From the NCBI GenBank assembly GCA_030604195.1, contig JAUVWI010000020.1, forward strand, positions 1 through 49,497: a DNA stretch of 49,497 nt, written 5' to 3'. The translations under genes and the position numbers were made by a program. The stretch is from Spirochaetales bacterium. Its GTDB lineage: Bacteria > Spirochaetota > Spirochaetia > SZUA-6 > DRHE01. The notes under the pieces were generated by a model. It ran no database searches. It was not told the DNA's origin and saw only the letters and a program-made list of their open reading frames with translations. Below, piece after piece: positions 26,400-35,005 of the stretch (positions within the stretch are counted from its first letter, which is position 1; every line of letters starts with the position of its first letter).

Positions 26400-27536
26400 C
26401 TAAAAGAAGATGCTCGATGCTGCTTCCCTGGTAAGCTTGAAATGGCAATATTCGAGCTTGGTAATGATATCAATGTTGTAAGGACATTTGGGCAGGCATT
26501 CCCCGCACCGGGTACAGGCATCCGCCCGGATTTTAAGCTGCTTATAGGCATCTCTGGCTATCTCCCTGTTATCATACCAGAATCTCAAGCGGTCGCGGAG
26601 AGAAAACTCGGGCATATCCCTGATTTTCCAGTCCCGAAGCTGCCTGTCATACCAGCCCTCATAGAGATAAATTTCCGGGATATTGATCCCTTCCGGACAG
26701 GGCAGACATTTATTACAGAGCCTGCACACATAGTTCCCGAGAATAGGATTCTGAGTAAAAATCTCTTCTCTCTCCTCCGGGCTTATTGGCTTGAAACGGC
26801 TGACAATATCTAAATCCTTTTCCAGCATTTCCAGTGTATTGAACCCCGTAGCCAGAACATCAATAGGAAGGGACAGGACATACCTGAGGCTTTCTTCGGG
26901 ATATTCCCATAACAGCCCATCTGCCAGAGCTTTCATTCCTATTATGGCAAGACCCTTTTCCTTAGCCAGGGGAATCAGTTTGTGCTCAGTATCGGGGAAA
27001 TTGAAGTAATCGTAAAAGTTAAAGCCGGTCATCACGGCATCGAGAAATTCCTTCTCTTTTATGGCTTTGATTAAAACATCCGGAACTCCATGACCGGAAA
27101 TCCCGATAAAACGCAATTTTCCCTCTTCCCTGGCCTGTAGAAATGCTTCCATGGCCCCGCCCTCTGCGTATATCATCTCCAGCTCCTGTTCGGTCTGGAC
27201 ATGATGGAGGATCAGCAGATCCACATAGTCTGTGTTCAGCCTTCTCAGGCTCTGATCGATTGTTTTCAGAGCGCCGCTTCTATCCCGAACATGGCATTTA
27301 GTGGTTAAGAAGCAATCCTGCCTCCTTTTCTTCATGACCAGGCCGACTTTACGTTCCGATTCCCCTTTCCCATATTCAGCCGCGGTTTCGATGTAGTTTC
27401 CGCCGGCATCAAGATAGGTATTGATTAAAGCCACCGCATCCCTGTCTGAAATTTCCAGCAGGTGAAAGCCTCCCAGTCCCAAAACGGTAAGCTGTTCATC
27501 GGTGCTTCCGAACCTTCTTTTTTCCAAGGTTTTCAT
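26400..27536 (-). CDS. Aldo-keto reductase with C-terminal 4Fe-4S cysteines (COG1453-type)
   Basis: A 378-residue fusion. Residues 1-270 are an aldo-keto reductase barrel with Tyr55 in ETAAEYGKGESE, Lys80 in LTTKCH, and the NTDYVDLLILHH strand. Residues about 275-360 carry eight cysteines in ferredoxin spacing: CRLCNKCLPCPEGI and CTRCGECLPKCP. The set is that of COG1453-type oxidoreductases, where Fe-S clusters probably supply electrons other than NADPH. It is the last gene of the leftward ABC operon, 10 bases after the permease stop, so it likely oxidises or reduces the imported compound. The ribosome site is weak. Confidence 0.88.
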   Translation of the reverse strand: MKTLEKRRFGSTDEQLTVLGLGGFHLLEISDRDAVALINTYLDAGGNYIETAAEYGKGESERKVGLVMKKRRQDCFLTTKCHVRDRSGALKTIDQSLRRLNTDYVDLLILHHVQTEQELEMIYAEGGAMEAFLQAREEGKLRFIGISGHGVPDVLIKAIKEKEFLDAVMTGFNFYDYFNFPDTEHKLIPLAKEKGLAIIGMKALADGLLWEYPEESLRYVLSLPIDVLATGFNTLEMLEKDLDIVSRFKPISPEEREEIFTQNPILGNYVCRLCNKCLPCPEGINIPEIYLYEGWYDRQLRDWKIRDMPEFSLRDRLRFWYDNREIARDAYKQLKIRADACTRCGECLPKCPYNIDIITKLEYCHFKLTREAASSIFF

Positions 27537-27546
27537 TTGTATTTTC

Positions 27547-28377
27547 TTATTCCTTTATAGCTCCACGGGCAAGACCCGCAACCAATCTCTTTTCGATAAT
27601 ATAGAAAAGCATAAGCACGGGAATTATAGCTAAAAAGGCTGCAGCGGTCAGGTATTCCCACTGGGTTGACCACCGTCCTGCAAAAACATACAAGCCAATG
27701 GTCAGCGGTCTCTTTGATTGGGACTGTATAAAGGAAAGGCCGAAGAGGAACTCATTCCATGCATAGATAAATGTATAGATCATGGCTGTTACCAGGCCTG
27801 GAGTAGCAATAGGCAGCATTACCCGGGTGATGGTCTGTACACGGGTACAGCCGTCAATAAGAGCAGCCTCTTCAATCTCCATGGGAATGGACCTGAAATA
27901 TCCGTTCATCATCCAGATGGTGAAGGCTATGGTAAAAACCGAAATAGCAATAATAAGGGATATATAAGTATCAAGAAGACCCAAACCGGCCATAATTTTG
28001 AATAGAGAAATTACCACAACAACCGGAGAAAACATCTGTATAACTAAAAAAAGGTATAAAAAGAGCTTCCTGCCTACAAAGCGTAATCTAGCCACGGCGT
28101 AGGCAGCGGGAACCGTTATAAGGGTGTTTAGAATTGTAGCGCCAAAAGCAATGATAAAACTGCTTTTAAAGTAGCTAAATAGCTTATATTCATCCCATAC
28201 AGTTATAAAATTGGAAAACATAAATTTGGAGGGAATCCAGAAGGGGGGTATGGCATAGACATCCTTACCGGATTTGAGCATGGTAGAAATCATAACAAAA
28301 AAGGGAAAGAGCAGGAAAAGCAGGAGCATAATGGTAAAAAAAATCACCAATGGCTTACCGCGGTTTCTCCACTTCAT
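27547..28377 (-). CDS. Carbohydrate ABC transporter permease, MalG-type
   Basis: A 276-residue inner-membrane permease of the MalG class with six hydrophobic segments. The EAA coupling loop is EIEEAALIDGCTRVQTITRV (near 178-197), and the protein ends RLVAGLARGAIKE, as in this class. The frame is open further upstream, but the start is the ATG at 28377, where GGAG lies upstream and the ATG overlaps the partner gene's TAA by one base. It pairs with the MalF-type gene just before it. Confidence 0.9.
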   Translation of the reverse strand: MKWRNRGKPLVIFFTIMLLLFLLFPFFVMISTMLKSGKDVYAIPPFWIPSKFMFSNFITVWDEYKLFSYFKSSFIIAFGATILNTLITVPAAYAVARLRFVGRKLFLYLFLVIQMFSPVVVVISLFKIMAGLGLLDTYISLIIAISVFTIAFTIWMMNGYFRSIPMEIEEAALIDGCTRVQTITRVMLPIATPGLVTAMIYTFIYAWNEFLFGLSFIQSQSKRPLTIGLYVFAGRWSTQWEYLTAAAFLAIIPVLMLFYIIEKRLVAGLARGAIKE

Positions 28378-29285
28378 TATGAGAACTCCTGCCTGAAATA
28401 AATTGCAGCATACAAAATACTGATAATCGATAGAATAAAGAAGGTAATCAGGGCCATGACCGAAGCCCTGCTGAACTTGAGCCACTCAAAACCGCTTTTA
28501 TAAACAGCGGTAATGAGAATATCCGTACTCCCTGCCGGGCCGCCTCGTGTAAGAATGTATACCACGTTAAAGTCATTAAAGGTCCACAGAGAGGAGAGGA
28601 GAGTAGCAATAATAATAATGTTGCGGATTCCCGGAAGGGTGATATAAAAATATTTCTGATACCAGTTAACGCCGTCTATATATGCTGATTCATATAGATC
28701 CTCCGATATAGACTGCATTCCTGCCAGAAAAACCAAAGCCATAAAGGGAATACCGATCCAGATATCAACCCACATACATGCGGTGAACGCGGGTATAGGG
28801 AGTCCAAGCCATACGGGAGGATGGGAACAAATCCCCGTAATTTTCAAAGTATGGTTTAAGAGACCGAATTCCGGGTGATATACCCATTGCCACAACATGG
28901 CGCTTATAGGAACCGCCGAGGCCCAGGGAATGATGAAAAGCATTCTGCTAATTTTTTTTCCCTTATATTCCACATTCAGGAGAAGGGCGATAATCATTCC
29001 TATTATGGTCTTGGTAATAACTCCGATAGCCGTCCATATAATGGATCTTCCCGCTACCTGCCAGAATTCTTTAGTCGACAAAACCTCAATGAAATTTGCC
29101 AGCCCGGCAAATTCTTTTAGCCGGCCCAGTTTATCGGTTTTAAAGAGTGCCATTAGAAAAATATAAATAATCGGGTAGAACATGAAGGCTATGAGAATTA
29201 AAACAGCAGGAAGGAGGAGAATATAGGCCAGTCGGGCCTCAGGATTCCATAATTTATGTTTAAGTGAGAATGTTTTGGCGGACAA
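28377..29285 (-). CDS. Carbohydrate ABC transporter permease, MalF-type
   Basis: A 302-residue permease with six membrane segments, the first at RLAYILLLPAVLILIAFMF (18-36). The coupling loop is EDLYESAYIDGVNWYQKYFY (about 206-225). The start is a TTG at 29285 preceded by AAAGGG. It overlaps the downstream MalG-type gene by one base and lies 82 bases after the binding-protein gene. The pair is a sugar importer lacking an encoded ATPase. Confidence 0.9.
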   Translation of the reverse strand: MSAKTFSLKHKLWNPEARLAYILLLPAVLILIAFMFYPIIYIFLMALFKTDKLGRLKEFAGLANFIEVLSTKEFWQVAGRSIIWTAIGVITKTIIGMIIALLLNVEYKGKKISRMLFIIPWASAVPISAMLWQWVYHPEFGLLNHTLKITGICSHPPVWLGLPIPAFTACMWVDIWIGIPFMALVFLAGMQSISEDLYESAYIDGVNWYQKYFYITLPGIRNIIIIATLLSSLWTFNDFNVVYILTRGGPAGSTDILITAVYKSGFEWLKFSRASVMALITFFILSIISILYAAIYFRQEFS

Positions 29286-29367
29286 GGTTTTCCCTTTAAC
29301 TGGACATGCTTAATTTAAAAAATAATAAATCCGGGAAACCCCTGGTGGTTTCCCGGAGAAGGAGTTC

Positions 29368-30615
29368 TTACTTACCTCTTAACTTGTCAATCTTAGAAGC
29401 TGCTTCATCGAGCGCATCTTTAGGACTCATACGTCCTAAGTGGGCCTCCTGAATGGCATCCCAGGTTATTTCTGTGTATTCGGCAAATCCTTCCATAAGC
29501 GGCCACCCCTTGGCATTAAGGGCCGCTTCTCCAAGCGCCTTGTAGAGAGGCGACTGAAACTGTGGCAGCTTGCTGGCTGAAATGGTCACAGGCGGAAAAC
29601 CTACCAGCTCATCAAACCTGGCTTTCCACTCATCCTTGTAGAAGAAATCGAGGAATTTACCCGCAGCCTCTTTATTCTTTGCATCCTTAAAGATACAGAT
29701 AGAGTCGGTAATAATCAATGACGTGGATTCATGGCCGGCAAAACCCGGAATCTGAGCATATTTAACCTTGAAGGTTGACTTTGCCCCCTCCATGGCGGAC
29801 TCAACCCAGGCACCGATCATAACATAGGCTGCCTTTCCGGCGTAGAATATTGGATGCGCCTCAACCCGGTCCAAAGAGATGTAGCCTTCCTGTACAACCT
29901 TATCCTCATTGGCCAGCCTGTTCATGAAGGTTAGCGCCTTTACACCTGCTTCAGAATTGATAGTGCATTTCCCATAGCTGCCGTCAGACTCAACTTTAAA
30001 AAAGTCGCCCCCTGCGGCAAACAGATAATAGGCGAAGTCGGTAAGCTCGGTGTACTTTTTTCCGGGCATAAGCAGGCCATAAGCTCCGGTTGAATTCTTT
30101 ACTCGAATGGCCTCCTCTCTGAGTTCCTCCATAGTCTTCGGCACTTTAGTGGTCAAATCGGTATTCATAGCCATAATTCTTGCCCCTGCGGCTACAGGCA
30201 GGCCCATCAGTTTGCCCTTAATCTTGGCTTCCATGGCGCCGGGAGCAATATTGTCAACCGTTGATTTGCTGAGGTATTGCGTTACCTCTTCCACTGCATC
30301 CAATTCCATAAACTCTAACAGCCACCTTGTTCCTATAACGGAAATCTCCGGCGGTTTGCCGCCGGCTAAAGCTGTGGTAAGTTTATCATGCAGACCTCTC
30401 CACGGTACCGGCACAATGTCCACTTCCATATCATCATGCGCCGCATTGAAGGCATCCTGAAGACTTGCTCTAAATTCCTCTGTGAGCCCGTCATAGGTGG
30501 CCCAGTAAAAAGTTACCTTAGCCTTCTCTACCTCCTTCTGTCCGCCTGCACCTGCTAAGAATGGAACCAGAAGCAGTACAATTAAAATACTAAGAAATAA
30601 TTTTGACCGTTTCAC
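29368..30615 (-). CDS. Sugar-binding protein of the leftward ABC operon
   Basis: A 415-residue extracellular solute-binding protein of family 1. The signal peptide (residues 1-23) ends LAGAGGQKE, a form common in spirochaetes, with no lipobox cysteine. Mature features include VTFYWATYDG (34-43), GKPPEISVIGTRWLLEF and a C-terminal MSPKDALDEAASKIDKL. It delivers an oligosaccharide to the two permeases that follow. The start is GTG at 30615, seven bases after AAGGAGG. It has its own promoter inside the larger operon, giving the extra copies a binding protein needs. Confidence 0.9.
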   Translation of the reverse strand: MKRSKLFLSILIVLLLVPFLAGAGGQKEVEKAKVTFYWATYDGLTEEFRASLQDAFNAAHDDMEVDIVPVPWRGLHDKLTTALAGGKPPEISVIGTRWLLEFMELDAVEEVTQYLSKSTVDNIAPGAMEAKIKGKLMGLPVAAGARIMAMNTDLTTKVPKTMEELREEAIRVKNSTGAYGLLMPGKKYTELTDFAYYLFAAGGDFFKVESDGSYGKCTINSEAGVKALTFMNRLANEDKVVQEGYISLDRVEAHPIFYAGKAAYVMIGAWVESAMEGAKSTFKVKYAQIPGFAGHESTSLIITDSICIFKDAKNKEAAGKFLDFFYKDEWKARFDELVGFPPVTISASKLPQFQSPLYKALGEAALNAKGWPLMEGFAEYTEITWDAIQEAHLGRMSPKDALDEAASKIDKLRGK

Positions 30616-30659
30616 AATAAAACCTCCTTAGAAAAATTTTAGAAGATACCCAACTATTT

Positions 30660-30687
30660 ATCATAGTCTATAAACAAAGATTGTCAA
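30660..30687 (-). promoter_or_regulatory. Internal promoter ahead of the binding-protein gene
   Basis: On the minus strand a perfect TTGACA (30682-30687) and TATGAT (30660-30665) are 16 bases apart, about 45 bases before the GTG start. It starts in the 81-base gap after the PIG-L gene and would raise expression of binding protein and permeases over the upstream deacetylase and deaminase genes. Confidence 0.6.
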
Positions 30688-30696
30688 GAAATTCTT

Positions 30697-31467
30697 TTAT
30701 GACCGGTATTTTTTCAATATCTCATGCAGCGGATCTGTTTCCTTACCGGAATAACCCAGATGGGAATGACGCCGCCAGCCCTCGGCGTATTTAAACTTAA
30801 TAGACATTTTACCCACCTCCTCCGACATCTCTCTCATTGTAAACAGGTAGGCATCCAGGCCCTGGCTAATATCCAGCCATTTCTTCTGACTTTGGTGGCA
30901 GGCGAGCATTTTCTCCTTCTTTTTAATTACACTGCTGATATTTATATAGAAGTCCGGGTTAATCCTTCTTCTTAAGCCATCTTCCAAACCATAGGGAAGC
31001 GCATGGTAGAGGACAATGTCCTGCTGAAGGGGGTCTTTTTCCGGAATTGAATGGTAATTGGGCATTCCCCTGCAGAAGGCGGCGGTCACTGCGATACGTG
31101 AGGTATTTATATGGTCTTCCATATAATCTTCCAGGGAGGGAATAAGCATTATATCCGGTTTTACCTGTCTAATAATGGCAGTTACCTTCCGTATAATATC
31201 CTGATTATAAAAAACCTCAAGATCATTGACCAAACTCTCATTAAAGGCAGCGCCCAGGTACGCTGCTGCCTTCTCTGCCTCGGACTTTCTAATCTTCACT
31301 ATCTCTTCTACACCGTACTCCGTTGTTCCGCAGCTTCCATTAGCCAGATTCATATAGTGAAGTTCACACCACGCCTCTTTTAAAAGAAAAAGAGTGCCGG
31401 CCATCATAAACTCGATATCATCGGGGTGACAGCCAAGGGCAAATACTTTAATGCATTTCCGTTTCAC
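30697..31467 (-). CDS. PIG-L/LmbE-family deacetylase
   Basis: A 256-residue zinc enzyme of the PIG-L family, which removes acetyl groups from N-acetylglucosamine-type sugars. The metal motif is GCHPDDIEF (12-20: His14, Asp16, Asp17), and the third ligand is His119 in MEDHINTSR. The start is a GTG at 31467 that lies inside the end of the NagB-like gene (20-base overlap), so the two proteins are translationally coupled. Deacetylation followed by deamination makes chemical sense. No signal peptide, so it works on imported sugar. Confidence 0.88.
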   Translation of the reverse strand: MKRKCIKVFALGCHPDDIEFMMAGTLFLLKEAWCELHYMNLANGSCGTTEYGVEEIVKIRKSEAEKAAAYLGAAFNESLVNDLEVFYNQDIIRKVTAIIRQVKPDIMLIPSLEDYMEDHINTSRIAVTAAFCRGMPNYHSIPEKDPLQQDIVLYHALPYGLEDGLRRRINPDFYINISSVIKKKEKMLACHQSQKKWLDISQGLDAYLFTMREMSEEVGKMSIKFKYAEGWRRHSHLGYSGKETDPLHEILKKYRS

Positions 31468-32377
31468 AGCTACCTATACCTGGCCTGTAATAATTAAACT
31501 GAACATTAGGATGACCCGCCATCAGGGACATGGGTACGCTAGAATCGACAATATTTTTGGAAATCATTAGACTGGTCAGGCGCAGCCCGAAGGGATTATC
31601 ATGCCAACCGGTATGCCAGATGGAAATTTTCTCAGCTTTCCAGGTTTCTACAGGACCCACCGTTATGGCCTGGCATGGCATACCGGAAACCGCCCCGCCT
31701 CCGGAAGTCCGGGCATTCTGAATAAGGGTCATGGGATGAAGATCAACAATTCTGGTACTTAAGCTTAGGTAATCGTTTGGTGAGGGAGGATTATCCCTGT
31801 ACTCTCCCTCTCTCTTTAAAGGATCATTGAAAGCCCAGTGCTTGGTCTCGCCCTGACCGCCCTGCAGGATAAGGCATTTTACCCGATCAAAAGATCTGCT
31901 GTACTCCGTAATATTATCCGCCCTTAAAAAGTGCAGATTTTCATCGGCCATTCTTAATCTTCTATCCAAACGATTGAAGCACATATCCAGATCCGCCCTG
32001 GCAAAACTCAATGGATGGGTCACAGGAACCTCCTTACCATCCATATACCATTCATCCATACCCCAAAAATGCCCGTTCCGTACATCTATTTCCAGATCAT
32101 TTACAATCCGGGCTACTAAGGGAAGCTGTTCAGTGGGGCCTATGGGCCCGCATATTCCTGCCGGTTCACTCTCAGTTGCCCGCTGCCACACATGAACATA
32201 CTCCAGCGCTTCCGCCACAAAAAAGGATTCTAAAGTATCGTAGAACTTTACGGCAAACCCTGGTCTTGAAAGCTGCAGGAGGTCTTCGGTCTTTAACCGG
32301 GCGGCATCCTGCAAAATTTCCTCATCCAGGGTGGTATAGTCCCACCATCCGGCTGCGACTTTACTGATATTTCTCAT
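31448..32377 (-). CDS. Divergent NagB-like (glucosamine-6-phosphate deaminase superfamily) protein
   Basis: A 309-residue protein of the NagB/RpiA/6-phosphogluconolactonase fold. [20 protein letters not shown] (106-125) corresponds to the MDEY block of NagB, and [14 protein letters not shown] (173-186) to the GxGxDGHIAFNEP block. In that block the catalytic Asp141 of E. coli NagB corresponds to Thr178, while His180 is kept and Glu148 is Asp185. So it is a homologue with an altered active site, and the reaction may differ from deamination. AGAGGAG precedes the ATG. It is the first intact gene of the operon. Alignment is by eye. Confidence 0.75.
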   Translation of the reverse strand: MRNISKVAAGWWDYTTLDEEILQDAARLKTEDLLQLSRPGFAVKFYDTLESFFVAEALEYVHVWQRATESEPAGICGPIGPTEQLPLVARIVNDLEIDVRNGHFWGMDEWYMDGKEVPVTHPLSFARADLDMCFNRLDRRLRMADENLHFLRADNITEYSRSFDRVKCLILQGGQGETKHWAFNDPLKREGEYRDNPPSPNDYLSLSTRIVDLHPMTLIQNARTSGGGAVSGMPCQAITVGPVETWKAEKISIWHTGWHDNPFGLRLTSLMISKNIVDSSVPMSLMAGHPNVQFNYYRPGIGSCETEMH

Positions 32378-32387
32378 GCTTTCTCCT

Positions 32388-32987
32388 CTATTTTTCTAAG
32401 ACTTTTTTTGATTTATAATTAGCAGTAAGAATGCCCGAGATAATGAGCAGTACGCTGTAAAAATGTATTATGCTAATATCTTCTTTTAAGAAAAGGTATG
32501 CCCAAAACCCGGTAAAAATAGGCAATGTATAGTAAATCATTCCTGCTTTTGAGGGGCCAACCGCCACGATTGCCTTATTCCATAAAACGAAAGCCGAAAG
32601 CGAAGCAAAAACACCTACGTAAAGAATTGATAAAACTGTCTTTGCGTCATATTCGACGGGAGGAACTGTTAATGAAAGATTGATGGCAGTAGTCGTATGA
32701 CCGGCAAGATAGATTAGAGTGTTGAATATTGTAATTCCCAGTAATGAAGTAATAGCCAGGTACGGAATGTTTTTTTTGAGGATATCCCAGTCGGCAATAA
32801 GCGCTTTCAATGCAAAGGGCAAAAACACAATTACAGCAACAACCCACCTCCAAAAGGCAAGGCTGATTGGTGGGATGCTTTCACTAAGACCGCGTGCAAT
32901 GATAAAATTGCCTGACCAGATAATCGTTGCACAGATGGCAAAAATGTAGCCTGAAATTATTTGTCTATTTTGTAGTCTATTTATCAA
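32388..32987 (-). pseudogene. EamA/DMT-family transporter with its middle deleted
   Basis: The 199-residue frame starts like a full EamA transporter (ISGYIFAICATIIWSGNFII, 11-30) and ends like one (SLSAFVLWNKAIVAVGPSK, then FTGFWAYLFLKEDIS). Typical members have about 300 residues in two five-helix halves. Here the first half stops after TTTAINLSL (98-106) and the sequence jumps to VPPVEYDAKTVLSILYVG, a stretch that belongs near the start of the last third. About 100 residues are missing in frame at about position 32669. The product would have too few helices to work, so I treat it as broken. It is just upstream of the NagB-like gene. Confidence 0.65.
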
Positions 32988-32992
32988 TCTAG

Positions 32993-33154
32993 AAATCTCC
33001 TGATTTTCTTCATGCGGAGTCTAACATCCCAATTCAGTGGTTTTATGGCCAGCAAAGGGCCAATCCTACATCATTATGGGAAAAAGCGCAAATAATAAAA
33101 GAATATCCCGATTCTGCACTCATTCGGAAGCTGATCACTACCAGGATAATTTGA
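32993..33154 (+). pseudogene. Orphan coding fragment between divergent genes
   Basis: A 53-codon stretch closed by TAG at 32990-32992 and TGA at 33152-33154 has no ATG in frame but reads like protein: PDFLHAESNIPIQWFYGQQ, then ANPTSLWEKAQIIKEYPD. Its composition is normal and amphipathic, unlike random translation. It may be the 3' end of a gene whose start has been lost, next to the broken EamA gene. I do not recognise the family. Confidence 0.3.
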
Positions 33155-33161
33155 GGTACTC

Positions 33162-34976
33162 TTGAAATCAAATGCTCCCTACCCTATTCTTAAAAGGATT
33201 ATGCTACCCTGTTTTCGCCGCCCGAATGCAATAATACGCCCTACTGCCATAACACTCCCGAATGCCACAACAGTCACCCTGCTGGCAGCCTTCTTGGCCT
33301 TCATGGCCTTCATGGCCGTCTCCCCCATCCAGGCTCAAACAGAAAGCCCGCATTCTCTTCTGTGGCGCTTTGTTGCCGGCGGACAAATCAGGAATGTTCC
33401 GGCTTTAAGCCATAATGCAATTATCTATCTGCCCGCGGATGACCGCACCCTCTACGCGATCTATCCCGACGGCGAGCTAAAATGGAGCTATAAAAGCAGG
33501 TATAAGTTTGCCGGCAGCCCGGTAATTGGCTATGACGGCACTGTTTATATTGCTACAGTAAAGGGCGCCCTGCTTGGACTGGCGCCCAATGGCCGGGTGC
33601 GCTGGTCCTTCCGTGCGCCTGCTGCCATTACCGGAACTCCCGCCATAGGCAGTGACGGCACTATATATCTGCCTGTATCCGGAGGCCTGCTCTATGCACT
33701 TACCTACTCCGGAAAGGAGAAGTGGCACTATCAGTACTCTGCAGAGATATGCTCAAGCCCCTCTATTGGTCCTGACGGCTCGATCTATCTGGGCGCAGAA
33801 AACCGCCGGCTGCTGGCTATGGATAGACAGGGCCATAAGAAATGGGAGGTGACCCTTCCCGGAGCTCCGGGCACAGCGGCAATAGGCGCAGACGGCACAA
33901 TCTATGTAAATGGCTACGGCATTCATGCACTCTCGCCTGCAGGCCTGCTGCTGTGGAGCTATTCAATTCCTGAAAAAACAGCCGATCCAATTATCGGTGA
34001 GAACGGCATCATAACGGCCGGCGCCCAAAACGGCAGGCTCTACCTGATAGATCCTGAAGGCAAAAAGATCCGCCATATTCAACTGGGCGCCCCGGTTAAT
34101 AAACCGGCTGCTGCTGCACGTGACGGCACTATCTACGCGGTAGCTGCCAACACCCTATATGCAATCAATCCATCAGGTGATATTCAATGGACTTTTACCA
34201 CTAAAAGGGAGGCGGCAGCGCCCGCCCTGGCAGAAGACGGCACTCTTTACCTGGGCTCGGCCGACTGGATTCTCTATGCAATAGGTGGAGCTCACGGCGG
34301 TATGGGTGAAAGTTCCTGGCCCATACATCTGCATGACCCTGCTCACACCGGCCGCTTCAACGGCCTTGGAAACCTGGAAAACCCCGCTTTCTGGATAATT
34401 CGCGCCAGGGCTTATTCCGCTTCAGAAGAGCTCAAACTCGAGGCATTAAAAGAAATTGAACAATACCTCAAGGGAGAGGATTTTCAACCTCTATACGCCT
34501 CCTCACTGGAGAGCATCCTCGAATACCTGGTTTTGGAGAGTGTGGTAATCCGCAACTATTATTACGGAAAATTAATCCATAACTTTCCGCTGGTAAGATT
34601 AAAAAGCTGCAGCCTCTTAGCAGAGCTGGGAACAGAGCGCACACGGGACATTCTGCTCGAAGTCTTAAAACATGAGCCCGACAGCCATGTAAAGGGAGCC
34701 GCAGCATTGGGTCTGGGCAGGATAGCCCGCCCTTCCGATAATGAGGTTGTATTGGAGCTGGTTCATCAACTTAAAAATCAAAGCGCTGAAGTAAGCTTTC
34801 ATTTAACTCTTCTCAAAGCCTTTGATATAATGGTATCGCAAAGTGAAAAGATGCTTGATCCTGCTGCATATCGTGCTATCATTGGAGTAGCTCAAGGCAG
34901 CTCCTCCGCCAGGGTGCGCAAAGAGGCTTCAGCCCTGCTGACCAGGCTTACCAGGGGCAGCGGGCGGGAGCAATAG
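33162..34976 (+). CDS. PQQ-like beta-propeller protein with C-terminal HEAT repeats
   Basis: A 604-residue exported protein. A hydrophobic segment (about 38-54) and an AQTES cleavage-like site form the signal. Residues about 70-385 are tandem propeller blades, each with DGTIYL or DGSIYLG and a following LYAI..G..KW (for example near 135-175, 215-245 and 360-385). Residues about 410-600 are HEAT-like repeats (LEALKEIEQYL, GAAALGLGRIA, RKEASALLTRL). I use the TTG at 33162, five bases after GAGG; an ATG at 33201 is the alternative. The P83/100 gene follows after 29 bases. No enzymatic residues are seen; a scaffold role at the periplasm or cell surface is likely. Confidence 0.8.
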   Translation: MKSNAPYPILKRIMLPCFRRPNAIIRPTAITLPNATTVTLLAAFLAFMAFMAVSPIQAQTESPHSLLWRFVAGGQIRNVPALSHNAIIYLPADDRTLYAIYPDGELKWSYKSRYKFAGSPVIGYDGTVYIATVKGALLGLAPNGRVRWSFRAPAAITGTPAIGSDGTIYLPVSGGLLYALTYSGKEKWHYQYSAEICSSPSIGPDGSIYLGAENRRLLAMDRQGHKKWEVTLPGAPGTAAIGADGTIYVNGYGIHALSPAGLLLWSYSIPEKTADPIIGENGIITAGAQNGRLYLIDPEGKKIRHIQLGAPVNKPAAAARDGTIYAVAANTLYAINPSGDIQWTFTTKREAAAPALAEDGTLYLGSADWILYAIGGAHGGMGESSWPIHLHDPAHTGRFNGLGNLENPAFWIIRARAYSASEELKLEALKEIEQYLKGEDFQPLYASSLESILEYLVLESVVIRNYYYGKLIHNFPLVRLKSCSLLAELGTERTRDILLEVLKHEPDSHVKGAAALGLGRIARPSDNEVVLELVHQLKNQSAEVSFHLTLLKAFDIMVSQSEKMLDPAAYRAIIGVAQGSSSARVRKEASALLTRLTRGSGREQ

Positions 34977-35005
34977 GGATCTCTAAGATCCCAAAGGAGT
35001 AAAAA

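Noticed and set aside
26265-26813. 182-residue open frame on the plus strand before the Fe-S reductase
   Set aside because: It overlaps the cysteine-rich end of the aldo-keto reductase in reverse, has no ribosome site and no recognisable domain.
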